Shown one piece after another: positions 16,559-25,623 of a stretch of DNA of 29,106 bases. Origin of the DNA: Clostridiaceae bacterium AF10-41 (lineage in GTDB: Bacteria > Bacillota > Clostridia > Clostridiales > Clostridiaceae); assembly GCA_027686065.1 (NCBI GenBank), contig JAQCTH010000049.1, forward strand, positions 1-29,106, written 5' to 3'. Position 1 is the first letter of the stretch. Each line of letters begins with the position of its first letter. The notes beneath the pieces were generated by a model. The model was given only the letters and a program-made list of their open reading frames with translations. It had not been told where the DNA came from and searched no databases. Position numbers and translations under genes: made by a program.

Positions 16559-16587
16559 ATTATATCCCTATATATTTTTCATGTCAA
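16559..16587 (-). promoter_or_regulatory. Consensus promoter of the SAM-riboswitch operon
   Basis: Minus-strand TTGACA (16582-16587) and TATAAT (16559-16564) are both perfect and exactly 17 bases apart, about 27 bases upstream of the aptamer. Such strength suits an operon controlled by termination rather than initiation. Confidence 0.88.
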
Positions 16588-16630
16588 TAGTTTTATTTCT
16601 TTTTTTAGATAATTAATCTAGTAAATAATT

Positions 16631-17629
16631 TTATTTTGAATTCAATATTGCTTCAATCATTTCGATTTCCCTGCCACTAAAAACTAAATTATTTATTATA
16701 TTTTTATTGTCTATTATTTGCTCTGGCTTGCTCGCTCCAATAAGAACTGTTGTAACTAAATCATCTCTTAATACCCAAGCTAAAGCCATTTGTGCTAAAC
16801 TTTGATTTCTACTTTCTGCTATTTTGTTTAATTCCATTAACTTATTAATTTTTTCAGTAGTTATATCTTTTTCATTTAAAAATCTACTACTTATCTTTTT
16901 AGCTCTTGAATCTTCTGGAATTCCCTTAAGATATTTATTAGTTAGTAATCCTTGAGCTAAAGGTGAAAATGCTATTGATCCTATTCCTTCTTCTTTATGA
17001 ACTTCATGCAAGCCTTCAACTTCACTCCAACGATTAAACATACTGTAGCTAAATTGATGAATAAGACATGGAGTCTTGTTTTCCTTTAATATTTTAGAGG
17101 CTTCTTTCAATTCTTTAGGATGATAATTTGATAATCCTACATATAGTGATTTTCCTTGTTTAACTATATCAGTTAAAGCTGACATTGTTTCTTCTAAAGG
17201 TGTATTTGGATCTGGTCTATGATGGTAAAATATATCAACATAATCTAAACCCATTCTCTTTAAACTTTGGTCTAAGCTTGAAATTAAGTATTTTCTTGAA
17301 CCACCATTGCCATAAGGACCAGGCCACATATCATAACCCGCTTTAGTAGATATTATCATTTCATTTCTATAACTACTAAGATTATTTTTTAATATTCTAC
17401 CAAAATTTTCTTCAGCAGATCCATATATAGGTCCATAGTTGTTTGCTAAATCAAAATGTGTTATTCCATTATTAAAAGCTTCAAATATAATTGCCTTTTG
17501 ATTTTCAATAGGGTCTACCGATCCAAAATTATGCCATAGTCCTAAAGCCACTCTTGGTAGCAATAATCCGCTACTCCCACATCTAATATATTTCATCTTT
17601 TCATATCTGTCTTCATTTACACTGTGCAT
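16631..17629 (-). CDS. Aldo/keto reductase, YghZ (Gpr)/Kv-beta-like
   Basis: 332 residues from the ATG ending at 17629, which has AGGAG seven bases upstream; an in-frame ATG at 17644 overlaps that site and is rejected. A TIM-barrel NADPH-dependent oxidoreductase with the catalytic tetrad D60 (FDLANNYG), Y65, K96 (STKAGY) and H136 (YHHRPD), and the cofactor motif VLIGASKPEQI near the C-terminus. The stretch GYDMWPGPYGNGGSRKYL is characteristic of the AKR14 branch, known to reduce L-glyceraldehyde 3-phosphate and methylglyoxal. It appears monocistronic, with its own promoter; its role next to the sulfur operon is probably unrelated. Confidence 0.92.
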   Translation of the reverse strand: MHSVNEDRYEKMKYIRCGSSGLLLPRVALGLWHNFGSVDPIENQKAIIFEAFNNGITHFDLANNYGPIYGSAEENFGRILKNNLSSYRNEMIISTKAGYDMWPGPYGNGGSRKYLISSLDQSLKRMGLDYVDIFYHHRPDPNTPLEETMSALTDIVKQGKSLYVGLSNYHPKELKEASKILKENKTPCLIHQFSYSMFNRWSEVEGLHEVHKEEGIGSIAFSPLAQGLLTNKYLKGIPEDSRAKKISSRFLNEKDITTEKINKLMELNKIAESRNQSLAQMALAWVLRDDLVTTVLIGASKPEQIIDNKNIINNLVFSGREIEMIEAILNSK

Positions 17630-17727
17630 ATTTTCACTCCTCATTTCAATATTATAAAATTTTATTTTTTTATTAGATTTAATTTTTCATTGTTTTTCCT
17701 ATTAATAGTTGATCTTTCTTTAATATA

Positions 17728-17756
17728 ATTATATCTCTTCAATTTCTTTTTTTAAA
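17728..17756 (-). promoter_or_regulatory. Candidate promoter of the aldo/keto reductase gene
   Basis: Minus-strand TATAAT (17728-17733) with weak TTTAAA (17751-17756) 17 bases upstream, about 100 bases before the start codon. Confidence 0.4.
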
Positions 17757-17810
17757 GGAAGTAAATTACAAATATTATCCATCCCATAAACTTTTTATAA
17801 TTTCCTGATA

Positions 17811-17856
17811 TTAAAAAATAAGCCCAAACTAATAATTAAATTAGCAAGGGCTTATT
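17811..17856 (-). terminator. Rho-independent terminator of the flavodiiron-rubredoxin operon
   Basis: AATAAGCCC (17817-17825) pairs with GGGCTTATT (17848-17856); inner CTAAT/ATTAG pairs lengthen the stem. On the minus strand a run of six T follows the second arm. It lies about 50 bases after the rubredoxin stop codon. Confidence 0.88.
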
Positions 17857-17909
17857 TAAAATCATATTTTATTTACCTCTTTAGGTTTTAAGCTGTTTAT
17901 AATATATAA

Positions 17910-18071
17910 CTAATCCACTTCTGAGAACTCATCTTTACCTACTCCACAAAGGGGACAAAGCCAATCTTCTGGCACATCTGCAAATGCAGTTCCTGGTTCT
18001 ACCCCATTATCTGGATCTCCTACTTCTGGATCATATATATACCCACATACATCACATATAAAACTTTTCAT
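17910..18071 (-). CDS. Rubredoxin
   Basis: A 53-residue protein starting [15 protein letters not shown] with the two iron-binding knuckles CDVCG (6-10) and CPLCG (39-43), plus the conserved [14 protein letters not shown] and KDEF motifs: a complete, textbook rubredoxin. TGGAGGA precedes the ATG by 7 bases. It lies 30 bases after the flavodiiron protein gene in one operon and ends at a strong terminator. It carries one Fe(Cys)4 centre and most likely passes electrons to the flavodiiron protein for reduction of oxygen, protecting anaerobic metabolism. The rubredoxin reductase that would feed it is not in the window. Confidence 0.97.
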   Translation of the reverse strand: MKSFICDVCGYIYDPEVGDPDNGVEPGTAFADVPEDWLCPLCGVGKDEFSEVD

Positions 18072-18101
18072 AATAATTCCTCCATATTTAATATATTAAA
18101 T

Positions 18102-19319
18102 TTATAATATTGAACTTATATAATCTGCTGCTCTTTCTACATCTTTTTCTGATTCTTCATTAAGGGAGAATCTAACTCTTACAGGGAATTTAGTATCAAT
18201 CATACCTGTTGATTTTATTATTGAAGATGTATTTAAAACATTAGCATTAGTTTCATTTAAATAATCTTGAATTATTTCAATTGCTTCTCCACTCCATCCA
18301 AAAGATCCAAAAGCACAAACTGCCTTACCCTCTAAGTTTATATCTTTTAATTTCTTTAATACACTTTCAATTGAACCTATTAAGTCACCATATTTTGTTG
18401 ATGTACCAAATAATATTGCATCTGAACTTTTAATAGCTTCTAATATTTCTTCTTCAGCAGTCTTATCTGGATTTAATACTAATACTTCAATATCTTCTGC
18501 TTCAAATTCTTTTTTAAATTTATCTGCAATTGCCTTTGTTGAATTTCTCATTGTTGTATAAATTATTGTGGCTTTTTTACCTTTTTTAGTTTCCTTACTC
18601 TTTTCATCATATATAGAAATATACTTTTCAATATTTTCATCTAGTATATATCCATGAGAAGGTGCTATTATATCTATATCAAGTTCTTTAACTGCTGAAA
18701 TCATTGGTCTTACATACTTTTTATGTGGTGACATTATTAAATCGTAATATACAGTAAAAGCTTCTGTTATATCTGTATTTGCCTTGCTTGAAATATATTC
18801 CTTAGCTTTTAAATGCGTACTAAATATATCACAAGGGAATAATACCTTATCTTCCTTGCAGTAAGTTATCATTGTTTCTTCTGTATGAAGATATGGAGTC
18901 ATTTTAAATAATAAAGTTTTTCCTCCAATATCAAGGGTATCTCCATCACCTACAACTAAAAATCTTTTTTCTTCAATTTTATATAATTCCTTTAAGTGAT
19001 AAACAGCTTTTTCACTACAAACTACAGTTGCATTAACAGCTTGTCTTGCAAGTCCTCCCAAAGCACCTGAATGGTCTGGTTCTGTATGATTTATAACTAT
19101 ATATTCTATATCCTTTAAATCAATAATTGATTTTAAATTTTCTACATATTCTCTTGTATATATTAAATCTACTGTATCTATGACTGTTGGTTTTTCTGTT
19201 TTTAATAAATAACTGTTATAAGTTGTACCATCTAATACTAATCTATGAAATGGAACATCTCTATCATCTATAATTCCAACTCCATAAATGTCATTTTTAA
19301 TTTTGAATTCTTTTCCCAT
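18102..19319 (-). CDS. fprA: Flavodiiron protein (FprA-type oxygen/NO reductase)
   Basis: 405 residues in the minimal two-domain form. Residues 1-245 form a metallo-beta-lactamase-like domain with the diiron ligands H78, E80, D82, H83 (NHTEPDHSG), H145 (YLHTEE), D164 (FPCDIF) and H222 (PSHGY). Residues 250-405 form a flavodoxin domain with the FMN phosphate loop YTTMRNSTKAIA and FGTSTKYGD and FGSFGWSGEA loops. In clostridia such enzymes reduce oxygen to water (some act on NO) with electrons from rubredoxin, encoded immediately downstream. AGGAGGA precedes the ATG. Confidence 0.96.
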   Translation of the reverse strand: MGKEFKIKNDIYGVGIIDDRDVPFHRLVLDGTTYNSYLLKTEKPTVIDTVDLIYTREYVENLKSIIDLKDIEYIVINHTEPDHSGALGGLARQAVNATVVCSEKAVYHLKELYKIEEKRFLVVGDGDTLDIGGKTLLFKMTPYLHTEETMITYCKEDKVLFPCDIFSTHLKAKEYISSKANTDITEAFTVYYDLIMSPHKKYVRPMISAVKELDIDIIAPSHGYILDENIEKYISIYDEKSKETKKGKKATIIYTTMRNSTKAIADKFKKEFEAEDIEVLVLNPDKTAEEEILEAIKSSDAILFGTSTKYGDLIGSIESVLKKLKDINLEGKAVCAFGSFGWSGEAIEIIQDYLNETNANVLNTSSIIKSTGMIDTKFPVRVRFSLNEESEKDVERAADYISSIL

Positions 19320-19352
19320 TGCTATTCCTCCTAAATTTATAGTGTTTAATAA

Positions 19353-19379
19353 ATTATATATGCCTATTTTTCATATCAA
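19353..19379 (-). promoter_or_regulatory. Weak candidate promoter of the flavodiiron operon
   Basis: Minus-strand TATAAT (19353-19358) with TTGATA (19374-19379). The spacing of 15 bases is short, so either the -35 is not this one or expression is low or regulated. Confidence 0.3.
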
Positions 19380-19506
19380 TCTTTACACTATTTTTATATT
19401 TACTAGCTTTTAAGTAAATTCTATATTTTTATTATAAGAATTCACCTTGGAACTTTATGTGATTAGAATCAAAATTTATATTATTATATATAACATTATT
19501 TTCATG

Positions 19507-20391
19507 TTATTCTATTAAAAATCCTGCTCCTTTAAGCCCAGCATCATCTCCAATTTCTGCTACTCTTATATCTACTTTGTCTTTATTTATTACCTTTTCT
19601 TTAACCTTTTCTATTATTATTTCAATAAGTGATTGGTTATATAAAATTACAGAGCCTCCTAAAACTATAACTTCAGGGTCAACAACTGATATTATATTTG
19701 AAATTCCCTTTGATAAATTTTCACATAATTCATCAACTAAAACTTTTATTTCTTCATTATTATTTTTATATAATTCAAAAACTTCTGGTGTTTCTATACT
19801 TCTTCCAAGAACTTCACTTGCTTTTCTTGCAATATTTGGTCCACTACATTGTCCTTCAAGCCCACCTTGAACTAAACCTGAATGACTATATTTATCTTCA
19901 TTTATTATCAAATTGCATATTTCTCCTGCAAAGCTATTTGCACCATTTACTATCTTATTATTTATTATTAAAGCTCCACCAACACCTGTTGATACAGTGA
20001 TATAAAATACACTTTCAGCTCCTTTTGCGCATCCTATCATTGCTTCTGCAAGTCCAGCAACATTTGCATCGTTGTTTACCTTGGTTTTCAACTCAGTTTT
20101 ACTTTCTATATACTTTTTAACATTGAAATTATCCCATCCAATTAAATTAGGAGCCTTAAGTATTGTTCCTGTTTTAATATTAAGTGGCCCAGGACTTCCA
20201 ACCCCTATTCCCTTTATACCTTTACTCTTCCAATTAATATTTATGTAATTTATTATTTTATCTAAATTATACTCTGGACCCTTACTTACTTCATTTTTTA
20301 TTTTAATCTTATCTAGTATATTTCTTTCTTCATCTAATAATGCCGCTCTAATATTAGTTCCACCTATATCAATTCCAACTATATACTTCAT
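19507..20391 (-). CDS. ROK-family sugar kinase without the usual zinc motif
   Basis: 294 residues from the ATG ending at 20391 (GAGGG six bases upstream; the in-frame TTG at 20397 has no room for a ribosome site). Phosphate-binding DIGGTNIRAAL starts at residue 8, GVGSPGPL lies near 64-71, catalytic D108 is in NNDANVAGLAEA, and STGVGGALI follows. ROK glucokinases, mannokinases and N-acetylmannosamine kinases normally have a zinc site made of ExGH and CxCGxxGC. Here the first reads GEICN (His replaced by Asn) and the second region LVQGGLEGQCSG keeps only one Cys, so zinc binding is unlikely. Located after the GH38 gene, it probably phosphorylates mannose, glucose or a hexosamine released by the locus. 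Confidence 0.85.
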   Translation of the reverse strand: MKYIVGIDIGGTNIRAALLDEERNILDKIKIKNEVSKGPEYNLDKIINYININWKSKGIKGIGVGSPGPLNIKTGTILKAPNLIGWDNFNVKKYIESKTELKTKVNNDANVAGLAEAMIGCAKGAESVFYITVSTGVGGALIINNKIVNGANSFAGEICNLIINEDKYSHSGLVQGGLEGQCSGPNIARKASEVLGRSIETPEVFELYKNNNEEIKVLVDELCENLSKGISNIISVVDPEVIVLGGSVILYNQSLIEIIIEKVKEKVINKDKVDIRVAEIGDDAGLKGAGFLIE

Positions 20392-20410
20392 TTTCAACCC
20401 TCTTTATTTT

Positions 20411-20456
20411 CCAATTTTTTGGACCTCAGGGGTCCAAAAAATTGGACCCCTGAGGT
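20411..20456. repeat. Two overlapping, mutually exclusive 15-bp hairpins (repeat motif, copy 2)
   Basis: Hairpin A: CCAATTTTTTGGACC (20411-20425) with its exact complement at 20431-20445, loop of 5. Hairpin B: ACCTCAGGGGTCCAA (20423-20437) with its exact complement at 20442-20456, loop AAAA. The right arm of A overlaps both arms of B, so only one can form. The element fills most of the 74-base gap between the GH38 stop codon and the ROK ATG. No U-tract follows on either strand. It contains the 17-base motif also found at 3589-3605. Confidence 0.85.
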
Positions 20457-20465
20457 AAATAAAAT

Positions 20466-23400
20466 TTATTTTAATTTAACTTTAAATGTCTTTATTTCAA
20501 AAGGATTTATTGTAAAGTTAATGCTATTTGCATCTACATTTGCAGCTTCTAGATCTTTTTCTAGTAAATTACACTCTGTAGCATTTACTATATCATTTAA
20601 GAATGTTAATTTTGCATTTGTCTTTTTGTTATGGAATTCATACATTCTAACTATTAAGGCATCAGTATCTTCTGCTTTCTTTATAACTTCTATAATTATA
20701 TTTTCTTTATTTACTTTAGCTAAGCTTAATTCATTTGGTAACTTACCTAAATGTGCTTCTTCAACTTTAGCAAATAAAGGAATATTTAACTCATAAGCTT
20801 GGTTTGCAGTCTTTGCTTCTTTCCAAGTTCCAGTATGTGTGTATATTGAATATGTGAAGAAGTGCTCTTCTTTATCTGCATCTGGATTTGGATCACATGA
20901 TGATTTTAATAATGTTAATCTCATGTTTCCATCCTTTATATCGTGACCATATTTAGAATCATTTAATAATGAAACTCCAAAATCTCCTTCTGATAAATCT
21001 GCCCATTTGTGTCCACAAACCTCAAAAGCCGCTACATCCCAAGATGTATTGTTATGAGTTGGTCTAGTTACATTTCCATATTGAATTTCATAAGTTGCTT
21101 CCTTAGCATTTATTTCTATTGGGAATGCTGCCTTTACTAATACATCTCTTTCCTTCCAATCAGCATAAGTATTAAAATCTATTCTTGGAATATCATTATA
21201 AATGTATATCTTTTGAATTATAGTTGATTCAAGGAATTTTCTTTCTATTCTTAAAGTACTTCTTATTGGTCCTTTTTCTATAACTTCTATACTTTGAACA
21301 TCGTCTATTTTCCACATTTTTTCTTTATAGAAAATATCTATATCCCAGTTATCAAAACACATAGGCTTATCTTCAAATGCTTGAAGTTCATTAGCTATTT
21401 CTCCATCTTTTAATATTTCTCTATTAGCTTCTTTATTTATAAAGGATATTATTTGTCCTTTGTTATCAAATGTAACTTTGAAGAATTTATTTTCTGCATA
21501 AGAATCAGTTAAATCTATAACCGCATTTGTTGTTTTAGTAGCTTCAACTATTTCAAATGATTTGTATCCATTAGCTGGGATTCCTTTAGCAAAGAATATA
21601 GCCTTATTGTCATCTATTCTTTGACATATTATTTCTTCTCTATTTGAATTTAACACTGCTGGATTTTTTATATCATTTGGCACTTCAAACATTGCAATAT
21701 CATCTCTATCAAAGCCTAATGTGTTAGTTACTATAACACTTCTTTTAGCTAAGTTAATATTATTTGCTACATTATTTATTCCAGCTTCTATTAATGTATT
21801 AACATTATTTAATAACTCTTTATACTCAATCTTTGTAACATCATAAACTTCTTTAATTGATGATCCTGGAATAATATCATGGAACTGATTTAATAGAATT
21901 GTTTCCCATGAATTATTTATATTTTCTTGAGGATATTTCTCTCCAAGTAACATAGATAATGAATTTACTTTTTCTGCTGCAGTATATAAGTTTTCGCACT
22001 TTCTATTATCTCTCTTATTTCTTGCCATTGAAGTATATGTTCCTCTATGGTATTCAAGATATAATTCTCCAACCCATTTTGGTAGTTTTTTATTTTCTCC
22101 AACCTTTTCTTCTAATCTCTTGAAGTAATCTAAAGATGTGCCCATTTTAACTCTTGGAGCTCCTGGTATTCCCTTAGCTAGCCTTCTTCCATTTTCAAGC
22201 ATTTCTATGGTAGCACCACCACCACCATCTCCCCATCCAAAGGAAACTAAAACATCGTTATTTATATTCTTATTTTGGTATCTTCTCCATGAGCCCATTA
22301 TTGCATCAGGTTGAATATGTCCATTATATGTTGTGAAATGTGATTCTCTATCTTGTCCTGGCCCTGTAGTCGTTATAAAATGCGTTAATACTTCACTACC
22401 ATCTATACCTCTCCACATAAATGTATCATTTGGTATTTTGTTAAATTGATTCCAAGCTATTTTTGTTGTCATAAAGTAATCTATATCTGATTTCTTAAGT
22501 ATTTGAGGAAGTGCTGCTGAATATCCAAATACATCTGGCAGCCATAATATCTTATTATCTACATTAAACTCTTCCTTAAAGAATCTCTTTCCATGCATTA
22601 TTTGTCTTACTAGTGATTCTCCTGAGGTAACATTACAATCTGCTTCAAGCCACATAGAACCTTCAGGTTCCCAAACACCTTCTTGAATTTTTTTCTTTAC
22701 TTTTTCGTATATCTTTGGATGATCTTCCTTTAACATCTTATATAATTGTGGTTGAGATGACATAAAGATGTATTCAGGATACTCTTCCATTAGTTTTAAT
22801 ACTGTTGAAAAACTTCTTGCAACCTTTTCTCTTGTTTGTGCAACTGTCCAAAGCCAAGCAACATCTATATGAGTATGTCCAACACAGGTTGCAATAACAT
22901 CTTCATGTCCACAAAGTTCACCGTAAAATTTATCATTTAAAAATTTATTTGCTTCTTTGACACTTTCATCATATTCTTTTGATTTAGGCCTTCTTAAATC
23001 AATTAAATTTATACAGTCATTTAAAACAGTTATCATATCTATTCTATTTTTGTCTTCCTTTTCAAGCTCTTTACATACATCTACTGGTACTTTTAAGTTC
23101 CAATACAGTTCCCTTGAATCCATATCTATTTCTACTAGTTTCCCATGTAGTGTAGCCTTTTTATCTGCAAGCATTCCTGCATAAGCATGTAAATCTATCT
23201 CATATTTTGTTCCTGCAATTGCATTATGAGTTAATATAATTTCTCTATGGTTAATATCTACACCTTGTATTTGTTCACCATTAACATATAGAATAAATTG
23301 AGGATTAGTAGCATCCCATCCTTCCTCGAAAGTATGGAAGTTAAGAGCTATAGTCTTTCCTTCAAATTCTTTTGGAACTTCTACAGAGCATTTAAACCAT

Positions 23401-23597
23401 CCATGCTGATCTTTTCCTCCCCATAGATCTCCAGTTTTAAATTCTCTCCAACCATCCTTTGGTGCTTCTTTAATTAAATCTATATTATGATAATTACCAT
23501 CTATATACATATAGTTTTCAAGTTTGACTTCATTTCTATATATATTTTTTGCAATTTCATTACAAGTTTTTTCAATTCTTTCTAATAAATAAACCAT
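20466..23597 (-). CDS. GH38 alpha-mannosidase, long Man2C1-like form
   Basis: A 1043-residue cytoplasmic enzyme without signal peptide, the length of the class II cytosolic (Man2C1-like) alpha-mannosidases and longer than the MngB type. An N-terminal beta domain (1-230) precedes the catalytic barrel: zinc ligands H243 and D245 in HTHIDVAWLW, nucleophile D355 in WLPDVFGYS (also a zinc ligand), and H573 in NQFHDIIPGSS. C-terminal beta-sandwich domains fill the rest. It removes terminal alpha-mannose from free oligosaccharides with retention, using a divalent metal. It is the third gene of the permease operon, so it probably works on what those permeases import; N-glycan-derived oligomannose is a sensible but unproven substrate. 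GAGGAG precedes the ATG. Confidence 0.95.
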   Translation of the reverse strand: MVYLLERIEKTCNEIAKNIYRNEVKLENYMYIDGNYHNIDLIKEAPKDGWREFKTGDLWGGKDQHGWFKCSVEVPKEFEGKTIALNFHTFEEGWDATNPQFILYVNGEQIQGVDINHREIILTHNAIAGTKYEIDLHAYAGMLADKKATLHGKLVEIDMDSRELYWNLKVPVDVCKELEKEDKNRIDMITVLNDCINLIDLRRPKSKEYDESVKEANKFLNDKFYGELCGHEDVIATCVGHTHIDVAWLWTVAQTREKVARSFSTVLKLMEEYPEYIFMSSQPQLYKMLKEDHPKIYEKVKKKIQEGVWEPEGSMWLEADCNVTSGESLVRQIMHGKRFFKEEFNVDNKILWLPDVFGYSAALPQILKKSDIDYFMTTKIAWNQFNKIPNDTFMWRGIDGSEVLTHFITTTGPGQDRESHFTTYNGHIQPDAIMGSWRRYQNKNINNDVLVSFGWGDGGGGATIEMLENGRRLAKGIPGAPRVKMGTSLDYFKRLEEKVGENKKLPKWVGELYLEYHRGTYTSMARNKRDNRKCENLYTAAEKVNSLSMLLGEKYPQENINNSWETILLNQFHDIIPGSSIKEVYDVTKIEYKELLNNVNTLIEAGINNVANNINLAKRSVIVTNTLGFDRDDIAMFEVPNDIKNPAVLNSNREEIICQRIDDNKAIFFAKGIPANGYKSFEIVEATKTTNAVIDLTDSYAENKFFKVTFDNKGQIISFINKEANREILKDGEIANELQAFEDKPMCFDNWDIDIFYKEKMWKIDDVQSIEVIEKGPIRSTLRIERKFLESTIIQKIYIYNDIPRIDFNTYADWKERDVLVKAAFPIEINAKEATYEIQYGNVTRPTHNNTSWDVAAFEVCGHKWADLSEGDFGVSLLNDSKYGHDIKDGNMRLTLLKSSCDPNPDADKEEHFFTYSIYTHTGTWKEAKTANQAYELNIPLFAKVEEAHLGKLPNELSLAKVNKENIIIEVIKKAEDTDALIVRMYEFHNKKTNAKLTFLNDIVNATECNLLEKDLEAANVDANSINFTINPFEIKTFKVKLK

Positions 23598-23664
23598 ATT
23601 TTTTCTCCTCTAAATCTTATTAAATATTTTTTTGTATCTTCTTAATATATTTATATTAAAAATT

Positions 23665-24627
23665 TTATTCCTTTACTGCTCCAACAGTTAGTCCACTAAC
23701 AAAATACTTTTGGAAGAATGGATAAGCAAATATTATAGGTAGCGTTGTTATAACTACTATTGCCATTTTTACAGTTTCTTTTGGCATTTTAGCAGCTTCT
23801 TGAACTGCTGTGGTTCCAAGTGCTGCTGAATTATTGACTAAAAATTCTATAGATGTTTCTAATTTAATCAATAAATATTGCAGAGGTATTAAACTATTTT
23901 TATCTATATAAAGCATTGCATTAAACCAATCATTCCAAAATCCTAATGTTAAAAATAAGGCTATAGTAGCTATTGCTGGAAGTGATATTGGCAAAACTAT
24001 TTTTAAAAATAGTAAGAATTCTGAAGCACCATCTATTTTAGCTGATTCTATAATTGCATCTGGTACAGAAGTCTTAAAGAATGTTCTTAGAACTATTATA
24101 TTAAATGAACTTACACAAATAGGTAGTATAAGTGCTAGTATATTATTTTTTAATCCTAAGAATCTAGTTACTACTAAATATGATGAAACCATTCCACCTG
24201 AAAATAACATTGGGATAAATATTAACTTAGTAAAGAACTTTCTATATGCAAAATTCTTTCTTGATAATGCATAAGCATAGGTTGTCATTATTACTAATCC
24301 TAGAAGTGTTCCTGCTACTGTTACTGTAATAGTTATTCCATAAGATCTTAGTATATTACTTCCAGATCCAAATATATATTTATAGGCTTCTAAGCTCCAT
24401 TCTTCTGGCCAAAATTTATATCCATTTGCCTGTAAAGCTTGTTCACTAGTCAATGAAATTATTAAAACAAAGAGAAATGGTAATATACAAAGTGCTGCTA
24501 ATATTCCAAAAATTATATTTAAAACTATATTAGTAGGTTTTGATATTGAATTGAATTTATTTACATTGTCTGTTTCTTCATTTTTACTTCTATTTCTTTT
24601 GAAAATACCTTTTAGTTTGTCTGTCAT
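23665..24627 (-). CDS. Sugar ABC transporter permease, LplC/YtcP type
   Basis: 320 residues from the ATG ending at 24627, which is preceded by GGTGGTGGAG. An in-frame start at 24666 has no ribosome site and would overlap the previous gene by 20 bases. Six membrane segments, the EAA loop ESAKIDGASEFLLFLKIVLP and the LplC-type C-terminal end (FAYPFFQKYFVSGLTVGAVKE), known from oligosaccharide permeases paired with YesMN systems. It partners the LplB-type protein encoded just upstream; no ATPase or solute-binding protein gene lies beside it. Confidence 0.92.
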   Translation of the reverse strand: MTDKLKGIFKRNRSKNEETDNVNKFNSISKPTNIVLNIIFGILAALCILPFLFVLIISLTSEQALQANGYKFWPEEWSLEAYKYIFGSGSNILRSYGITITVTVAGTLLGLVIMTTYAYALSRKNFAYRKFFTKLIFIPMLFSGGMVSSYLVVTRFLGLKNNILALILPICVSSFNIIVLRTFFKTSVPDAIIESAKIDGASEFLLFLKIVLPISLPAIATIALFLTLGFWNDWFNAMLYIDKNSLIPLQYLLIKLETSIEFLVNNSAALGTTAVQEAAKMPKETVKMAIVVITTLPIIFAYPFFQKYFVSGLTVGAVKE

Positions 24628-24646
24628 ATTCTCCACCACCTCTATT

Positions 24647-25606
24647 CTAGAAAAATGCATTTTCATTATCTACTTTTCTAACAATTCCATTAGTTACTAG
24701 TATTAAAACAAGTCCTACAAAGGATTGGTATAAAGCTGCTGCTGAGCTCATTCCTATATTACCTAAATTAGTTAATCCTCTATAAACATAAGTATCTATA
24801 ACATTAGTTACTGAATATAAGGCACCTGAATTCTTTGGAAGTTGATAAAACAATCCAAAGTCTGCTCTAAACATTCCTCCAACTGCAGTTATAAACATTA
24901 TTATTAAAACAGGCTTTAATGATGGAATAGTTATATATTTTATTTGCTGCCATTTACTTGCTCCATCTATCATTGCAGCCTCATAATAAGACTTATCTAT
25001 TCCACAAATAGATGCTAGATAAATAACTGTTCCATATCCAACACCCTTCCATTGACTCATAAATATTAGAATAAAGCTCCAATACTTAGACTCAGTGTAC
25101 CAAGATACTTTGTCCCCCCCTAATGATGTAATAATTCCATTTATGTAACCTTTTTCTGGGCTTAAAAATGCAAATAGACAATAACTTACAACAACCCAAG
25201 ACAAAAAGTAAGGTAAAAACATTGAACTTTGATAAAATTTAGATAGTCTCTTATTTAATAATTCCTTTAACAAAATAGCCAATGTAACAGGAAGGACTAT
25301 TCCTAAAATTATAAATACAATATTATATAAAACCGTATTTCTTGTAATTAACCAAGCGTCACTACTATTAAATAAAAATTTGAAATTATCAAATCCTGCC
25401 CATTCACTTTTTATTAAACTCTCTATAAATCCACCACTTATTTTCCAATTTTTGAAGGCAATTGTTATACCGAACATTGGTAAATAAGCAAAGATTAGAA
25501 ACCAAATAGTTCCCGGTAACGTTAAAAATAAGAATTCCTTATTTTCTTTTAATTTTTTTAGCACTGACTTATTATTGTTTTTATTTAATTTTTTAACTTT
25601 AGACAT
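24647..25606 (-). CDS. Sugar ABC transporter permease, LplB/YteP type
   Basis: 319 residues with a basic cytoplasmic N-terminus, six membrane segments and the EAA loop EAAMIDGASKWQQIKYITIP. The opening FLTLPGTIWFLIFAYLPMFGITIAFKNW and the C-terminal DTYVYRGLTNLGNIGMSSAAALYQS are hallmarks of the LplB/YteP group of complex-oligosaccharide importers. First gene of the operon that continues with LplC, GH38 and ROK. AAAGGGG stands 8 bases before the ATG, and a cre-like operator lies 18 bases upstream of the start codon. The group normally works with a large lipoprotein of the LplA type, which is absent here. Confidence 0.93.
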   Translation of the reverse strand: MSKVKKLNKNNNKSVLKKLKENKEFLFLTLPGTIWFLIFAYLPMFGITIAFKNWKISGGFIESLIKSEWAGFDNFKFLFNSSDAWLITRNTVLYNIVFIILGIVLPVTLAILLKELLNKRLSKFYQSSMFLPYFLSWVVVSYCLFAFLSPEKGYINGIITSLGGDKVSWYTESKYWSFILIFMSQWKGVGYGTVIYLASICGIDKSYYEAAMIDGASKWQQIKYITIPSLKPVLIIMFITAVGGMFRADFGLFYQLPKNSGALYSVTNVIDTYVYRGLTNLGNIGMSSAAALYQSFVGLVLILVTNGIVRKVDNENAFF

Positions 25607-25623
25607 TGCTCCAACCCCTTTCT

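Noticed and set aside
16588..16625. Short A/T palindrome between the aldo/keto reductase stop codon and the SAM operon promoter
   Set aside because: The stem is weak, and the run after it on the coding strand is A rather than T, so it would not terminate the reductase transcript.
19490..19510. 7-bp inverted repeat ATAACAT/ATGTTAT at the ROK stop codon
   Set aside because: All but two of its pairs are A-T and no real U-tract follows; too weak to call a terminator, although one is expected hereabouts.
20419..20796. Plus-strand open frame of 125 codons beginning in the hairpin element
   Set aside because: It lies antisense to the C-terminal part of the GH38 gene and has no ribosome site or recognisable motif.
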